A stretch of DNA of 10,732 bases from Oribacterium sp. (lineage in GTDB: Bacteria; Bacillota_A; Clostridia; Lachnospirales; Lachnospiraceae), in assembly GCA_017940955.1 (NCBI GenBank), contig JAGAXP010000114.1, positions 1-10,732 of the forward strand. Direction: 5' to 3'. The notes below the pieces were generated by a model. That model saw only the letters and a program-made list of their open reading frames with translations. It was not told where the DNA came from and searched no databases. Shown piece by piece: positions 6,995-10,732 of the stretch (positions are counted from its first letter, which is position 1; each line of letters begins with the position of its first letter). The translations under genes were made by a program, and so were the position numbers.

Positions 6995-9559
6995 ATGCGG
7001 CAGGACAGAGATAATATTGATATTTTGTTCCGACTCATATCACCATCGATGCTTATCAGAAGACTGCATACCGATGATAGATATGGTGAAAATATTCAAA
7101 ATCTGATATCTGAAGGTGAATACAGTGAGATTTACAGTGGGGAATGTGGCATATATACTCCCGATGAGATTCGTCTACGATATATTCAGCTTTGTGATTC
7201 TTTAGAAGAGCAAGGAGGGGATTGGTTTGCTCTTCTATGGAAATATGGCAACGATATTCTTATGGAAGGGAAAAATGGGCCACTGTGCAAACTTTCAAGT
7301 ATACATGGATGGAATTCTCTGACTTTGCGAACAGGTGAAGATCTTATCACATGCAGTTGGGCTGCTCATAGGGATATAGTAGAAAATAATAGTAGATGGA
7401 AAAACACGGGTTTTATATGGAGCCCGACTATAAAAACGGATGATTATGACTTAAATAAAATGCTTCAAAGAGGGCTGGCGGAGAATCATTATCATCTTAA
7501 TGGATCTACTCAGAGTTTTGCGTTGTCGTGGATTTATCTGATGAATCATCCTATGCGGATTCGTATGATTTTTAAGGATAAGCTTTTCTCATTCTATCTT
7601 ACAGGTAAGCATATTACGAGATATGAACAGAATACAATGCCATGGGAGAGCCTAATATCGTATGCTGCGTATATCAGGGTTCTTTTGTTTCGCAGATTTG
7701 TTGCGGATTATAAGGTAGACATTGATGGAGCCTTGAAAGAATTCCAATTTACAAGATCCTTATATGATTTAAATGATCTCGTAACTATTACAAGACAATC
7801 ACTGGGATATAAGTTTCAAGTTAGAGGTTGTGAATATAAAAATCTTGATTATGCGATATCAACAGTAGCCTTTCCTGTAGATGATAAGGATCCATGTAGG
7901 ACACTGGCTGGTGAGAGGTCATTTTTATATCATTGCTTCTCTGCTATTAACAGGAGAGAGGCAAGTAACAAGGAACGACTATGTCTCCATATTTATCTGT
8001 TAATTAAAAACTCACTGTTAAATGAGCTTATAATGAACAATAATCTGACCGGGTTTTCGATGTTTAAGTTATATCAGGACAGAAAAGATTTGGTATTTTT
8101 TCAAAATCTTGAGTATAACATGGAAGCTTTGCGCCTATCTGCCGGGACTTCAATAAAAAAACAGAATGTTAGAAGCTTGGAGGCACGTATTATGCCAAAA
8201 GCTATGAAGTCTGTTAATATCAGCCAGATTAGGAAATATAACTTCGGAATAAAAACAGCATTGGAAGGTGATGAAAATTCAAAGTGGTTTTTTGTTATGC
8301 ACTTTCCGAAGGAGCGTTTTTCGTATTCGAGAATAGATATGGAAAAGCATGCGCATTTATGTCGAAATCAAGTATTGCGTAAAAATACAGAAATAAAGGC
8401 TCGGGCATTGGCAGAGCTTTGGAAACGCCGGGATGAGTACAGTAAAGCAGTAAGGGGTATAGATGCCTGTTCTGTTGAGATAGGCTGTAGACCAGAGACA
8501 TTTGCTACCGAATTCCGCTATTTAAGGAATATGGGAAGTATTTGTAACGGAGAAGGTGTTGGATATAAACCCATAAGCAATATGTTTACACCAGGGATAA
8601 CATATCATGTGGGTGAAGACTTTATCGATATTATAGATGGTTTGCGTGCTGTGGATGAAGCTATAGAATTTTTGGAACTTGAAAAGCATAACAGAATCGG
8701 ACATGGAACGGTGTTGGGCTTAGACGTTTCGAATTATTATAAAGTGAAAGGATCAACTATTTATATCGAAAAACAGGATTTGCTGGATAACATGATTTGG
8801 CTGTTTTTCAGAACCCTGGATTGGGGTATTGAGATATCTTCTAATGCGAGAGAGAAAATAAGAGATACTGCTCTGAGATTAGTTGAAGAGTTATACTCGG
8901 AAGAACCTAAAAATTTGATGAATGATCTGCGCCGGTTTTATGACAGCTGGAAGCTTCGCGGAGATCATCCATCATTGTATTTTGGTGAAAGATTTTGTTA
9001 CAAGGATGCTGCTGAGTATAACAGGATGTTGGATACGGCAAGACATTATGACTTTTTTAAGACAAGAAATCTTGGTAACGATAATAGGATAAGGTTTGAC
9101 AAGGAAACAACCAGGCTTTATTACAGGTACCATTATGATGGTAAGGTAAAATATGCCGGATGCAGAGCAGAAGCTTATAAGGTAGAAGATTGGTACGTGG
9201 ATCTTGCACAGAAAATGCAGAAAGAAATGCGTCGCAAGGTATATAACAAAGGAATAACGGTAGAATGTAATCCAACATCAAATTATCTTATTTCTATGAT
9301 AGATAGGTATGATAAGCATCCAATTTGGACCATGTGCAATCATGAGTTATCCGGAGAAACTAATGAACCACAGCTTAGTGTTTGTATAAATACTGACGAT
9401 ATTGGAGTTTTTTCCACATCATTAGAGAAGGAATATGCACTGCTGCTGGTTGCAGAGTGTAAAAGGCGCAGATTAGAGGACGGGTGCGAGAATGATCTTC
9501 CGGTTTATGAATACTTGGAACGGATACGTGAAAACGGGTTCCAAGTGGCATTTATTTAG
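6995..9559 (+). CDS. rdrB: RADAR adenosine deaminase RdrB
   Basis: This 854-aa protein shows the dispersed signature of the adenosine/AMP deaminase TIM-barrel. Zinc ligands H165 and H167 lie in LAENHYHLNGS. H538 and the catalytic acid E541 lie in TYHVGED, and H570 in NRIGHG. D801 and D802 lie in CINTDDIG, with ECNPTSNYL (757-765) forming the substrate-side loop before them. About 370 residues separate the first histidines from HVGE, far more than in ordinary adenosine deaminases (about 350 aa in total) but as in RdrB. RdrB assembles into a large shell with RdrA and converts adenosine to inosine in RNA and/or ATP/dATP to ITP/dITP upon phage infection. The GGGGG run at 6984-6988 is 6 nt before ATG 6995. 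It is the last gene of the operon. All catalytic residues are intact, so it is likely active. Confidence 0.92.
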   Translation: MRQDRDNIDILFRLISPSMLIRRLHTDDRYGENIQNLISEGEYSEIYSGECGIYTPDEIRLRYIQLCDSLEEQGGDWFALLWKYGNDILMEGKNGPLCKLSSIHGWNSLTLRTGEDLITCSWAAHRDIVENNSRWKNTGFIWSPTIKTDDYDLNKMLQRGLAENHYHLNGSTQSFALSWIYLMNHPMRIRMIFKDKLFSFYLTGKHITRYEQNTMPWESLISYAAYIRVLLFRRFVADYKVDIDGALKEFQFTRSLYDLNDLVTITRQSLGYKFQVRGCEYKNLDYAISTVAFPVDDKDPCRTLAGERSFLYHCFSAINRREASNKERLCLHIYLLIKNSLLNELIMNNNLTGFSMFKLYQDRKDLVFFQNLEYNMEALRLSAGTSIKKQNVRSLEARIMPKAMKSVNISQIRKYNFGIKTALEGDENSKWFFVMHFPKERFSYSRIDMEKHAHLCRNQVLRKNTEIKARALAELWKRRDEYSKAVRGIDACSVEIGCRPETFATEFRYLRNMGSICNGEGVGYKPISNMFTPGITYHVGEDFIDIIDGLRAVDEAIEFLELEKHNRIGHGTVLGLDVSNYYKVKGSTIYIEKQDLLDNMIWLFFRTLDWGIEISSNAREKIRDTALRLVEELYSEEPKNLMNDLRRFYDSWKLRGDHPSLYFGERFCYKDAAEYNRMLDTARHYDFFKTRNLGNDNRIRFDKETTRLYYRYHYDGKVKYAGCRAEAYKVEDWYVDLAQKMQKEMRRKVYNKGITVECNPTSNYLISMIDRYDKHPIWTMCNHELSGETNEPQLSVCINTDDIGVFSTSLEKEYALLLVAECKRRRLEDGCENDLPVYEYLERIRENGFQVAFI

Positions 9560-9860
9560 TGTACCGGAATGCTGATGTTAGATTAGTTGCAGATTCCATA
9601 TCCAAGGAAGAACTTTTTGATATCTTTTCTGTATAGTTACAGCGAAGCATTTATCACAGGAAATAGTACTTACACATTATTAATGAAAAAGTCTGTCAAA
9701 AATTTTTATAAACTTACGTTTCGTTAACACTGGATTTATCTGAATTTTCTAAATGATTAACTTGAGTTTAAACTAATATAGAAATGAACTAAGGATATTG
9801 TTAAGAAGCTAAACGAGATACTGGTTGGTTATTTCCATTACTTTTATCATGCCTTTTTAT
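9560..9860. other. Non-coding region after rdrB
   Basis: No gene is supported here. A short frame at 9532-9636, beginning inside the rdrB end, looks mildly protein-like but lacks a start codon. A weak inverted repeat, CTGTA/TACAG at 9629-9642, has no following T-run, so I see no intrinsic terminator for rdrB. The second copy of the 26-bp repeat lies at 9741-9766. The rest is AT-rich with no recognisable signal. Confidence 0.5.
9741..9766 (+). repeat. 26-bp imperfect direct repeat, copy 2
   Basis: This matches 421-446 in the same orientation at 22 of 26 positions, including AAATGATTAACT. It lies 182 nt after the rdrB stop. The hairpin that follows copy 1 is absent here, so if this is an insertion-element end it is a solitary remnant. 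The pair encloses the transposase remnant and all four defence genes. Confidence 0.5.
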
Positions 9861-9930
9861 TGGGGTTTAACTTTGGGGTCTGGTTTTGGGGTCTGACTGT
9901 GGGGTCTGACTGTGGGGTCTGAGATGGGGG
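9861..9930. repeat. 13-bp tandem repeat with GGGG runs
   Basis: TGGGGT recurs at 9861, 9874, 9887, 9900 and 9913, a strict 13-bp period with unit TGGGGTCTGACTG. The two central copies are identical, the outer copies diverged, and a final GGGGG run follows at 9926-9930. The six G runs on the plus strand could in principle form a G-quadruplex, although the 9-nt loops are long. The array sits just past the 3' end of the minus-strand insertion-element genes and may mark that element's boundary. Confidence 0.75.
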
Positions 9931-9940
9931 CTGCTATTGA

Positions 9941-10294
9941 TCAGAACCAAGTCTCTCCATCACCTCGGCTTGCTTTTTCAACCTCACGTATCCATTTCCT
10001 TGAAGCCATAGGATCATGACCTCGGTAAAGTAGATTTTTATACAGCTCATAAGCCGATTCTCCGTCATAACGATCCCCCAGAGCGGAAAGGATATCTTCT
10101 TTTAGAAATTCGCCATGCTCGGGACTGAGATATTTACTTAACTCATAGCGAAGACCTATGCACTGAAGTTCGAGGTATTGCTGATTCTTTACCAGTTTAT
10201 CAATCAGTAAGCATAAGCTATTTATTGTTCCACAATTTTCGAAACAATCGTAGTCATCGGGCTCGATAACACTATACTTTTCATTTTTATCCAT
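9941..10294 (-). CDS. 117-aa protein of unknown function, probable ISL3 passenger
   Basis: The gene starts at ATG 10292-10294 with GGAGG on the minus strand (10305-10309) 10 nt upstream and stops with TGA at 9941-9943. It begins 24 nt after the transposase stop on the same strand, so the two are probably co-transcribed. The protein is hydrophilic and mostly helical, with an acidic N terminus, a central LIDKLVKNQQYLELQCIGLRYEL helix (about 31-53) and a C-terminal RKWIREVEKA stretch. No catalytic motif, signal peptide or membrane segment is visible. I do not recognise a named family. A role linked to the insertion element is inferred from position only. Confidence 0.7.
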   Translation of the reverse strand: MDKNEKYSVIEPDDYDCFENCGTINSLCLLIDKLVKNQQYLELQCIGLRYELSKYLSPEHGEFLKEDILSALGDRYDGESAYELYKNLLYRGHDPMASRKWIREVEKASRGDGETWF

Positions 10295-10318
10295 GTCTGA
10301 TTATCCTCCAAAGCTGTT

Positions 10319-10732
10319 TTAATCAATGTATTCATCATCATCTTCATAGTTGTGTACCTGTATGGATGAATCTGTTCCATTAAGTACAGGACGGTTCCTC
10401 GTTGCATAGAGAAATCTGTTCCTGAAATGCTCGAAGTTTTTGTATCCTCTGCCCGCGCGTTTTAAGTCCTTTACCTTTCTGTTAAGGGATTCTATAGGTC
10501 CATTGGATAATCTTGAATCATAAAGACCGCAAGGGCCATTTTTCTGAGCCATGACAAAGGAATTAAGTATAGGATCCCGAAAGTTTTTAAGAGTATGAGA
10601 GAAATCCCGAAAGATCTTTTCTTCGCAGGATCCGTACAGCTTAATGAGCTTATCAAGCTCGGTTCCGGCATTAAGGACATCTCCTGCATAATGGGTGTTA
10701 AACTGAATGTAGAGTTCTTTTAAATCACGAAG
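10319..10732 (-). CDS. ISL3-family transposase, C-terminal part, N terminus outside window
   Basis: The minus-strand frame is open from the right edge to TAA at 10319-10321, giving 137 residues. The ATG at 10550-10552 is internal. The segment SNGPIESLNRKVKDLKRAGRGYKNFEHFRNRFLYATR is characteristic of the C-terminal end of ISL3-family transposases, where the SNG-xE block carries the last catalytic acid of the DDE domain. Preceding residues (LYGSCEEKIFRDFSHTLKNF...) fit the helical region before it. The tail is acidic (NYEDDDEYID). The transposase would cut and join element ends. Intactness of the other catalytic residues cannot be judged here. Confidence 0.9.
   Translation of the reverse strand, partial: LRDLKELYIQFNTHYAGDVLNAGTELDKLIKLYGSCEEKIFRDFSHTLKNFRDPILNSFVMAQKNGPCGLYDSRLSNGPIESLNRKVKDLKRAGRGYKNFEHFRNRFLYATRNRPVLNGTDSSIQVHNYEDDDEYID

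Noticed and set aside
6995..9559. Housekeeping adenosine or AMP deaminase
   Set aside because: The protein is far longer than metabolic deaminases, has a very long insert between HxH and HVGE, and follows an RdrA-like ATPase.
9861..9930. CRISPR array
   Set aside because: The 13-bp period has no unique spacers and is far shorter than CRISPR repeat-spacer units; no cas genes are present.
10222..10407. 61-aa minus-strand frame bridging transposase end and passenger gene
   Set aside because: It overlaps both supported genes in another frame and has no motif of its own.
10492..10689. 65-aa minus-strand frame in the ISL3 region
   Set aside because: The adjacent frame holds the recognisable transposase across the same bases; this is its shadow.

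Overview
The window looks like a chromosomal accessory island from an AT-rich Firmicute, most likely a Clostridia/Lachnospiraceae-type gut or rumen bacterium. This is inferred from AT-rich codon use, purine-rich Shine-Dalgarno sites, a clostridial-style HicB and clostridial-style IS1634-like and ISL3 transposases. No taxonomic marker gene is present, so the assignment is tentative.

Layout. Positions 2-391 hold the 3' part of a HicB-family antitoxin gene cut by the left edge. Positions 392-551 hold a 26-bp sequence repeated about 9.3 kb later and a strong hairpin. Positions 552-1715 hold an IS4/IS1634-like transposase that has lost its catalytic core in frame. Positions 1716-1864 carry a promoter whose -10 box lies inside a perfect palindrome, a likely operator. 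Positions 1865-9559 hold four consecutive plus-strand genes: a 189-aa helical protein with faint HEPN/AbiU2-like character, a 631-aa protein with a phosphoribosyltransferase-like PRPP motif, a P-loop ATPase (RdrA-like, 819 aa) and a large adenosine-deaminase-fold protein (RdrB-like, 854 aa). Positions 9560-9940 are non-coding, with the second copy of the 26-bp repeat and a 13-bp-period GGGG tandem array. On the minus strand, 9941-10732 hold a 117-aa passenger gene and the C-terminal part of an ISL3-family transposase running off the right edge.

How the genes work together. The last two genes match RADAR, an anti-phage system in which the ATPase RdrA and the deaminase RdrB form a very large complex that converts adenosine to inosine in RNA and/or nucleotides during infection. 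All zinc-binding and catalytic positions of the adenosine deaminase fold can be found in RdrB, and Walker A and B are intact in RdrA, so the core looks functional. Described RADAR loci sometimes carry a membrane accessory (SLATT or Csx27-like). Here there is none. Two soluble-looking proteins lie upstream instead, and the 631-aa gene overlaps rdrA by 32 nt. A RADAR variant with a PRTase-like protein and a possible degenerate HEPN protein is the most novel content of the window. The roles of these two proteins are inference.

The island is bracketed by transposon debris, a toxin-antitoxin component and imperfect direct repeats, as expected for a mobile defence locus.
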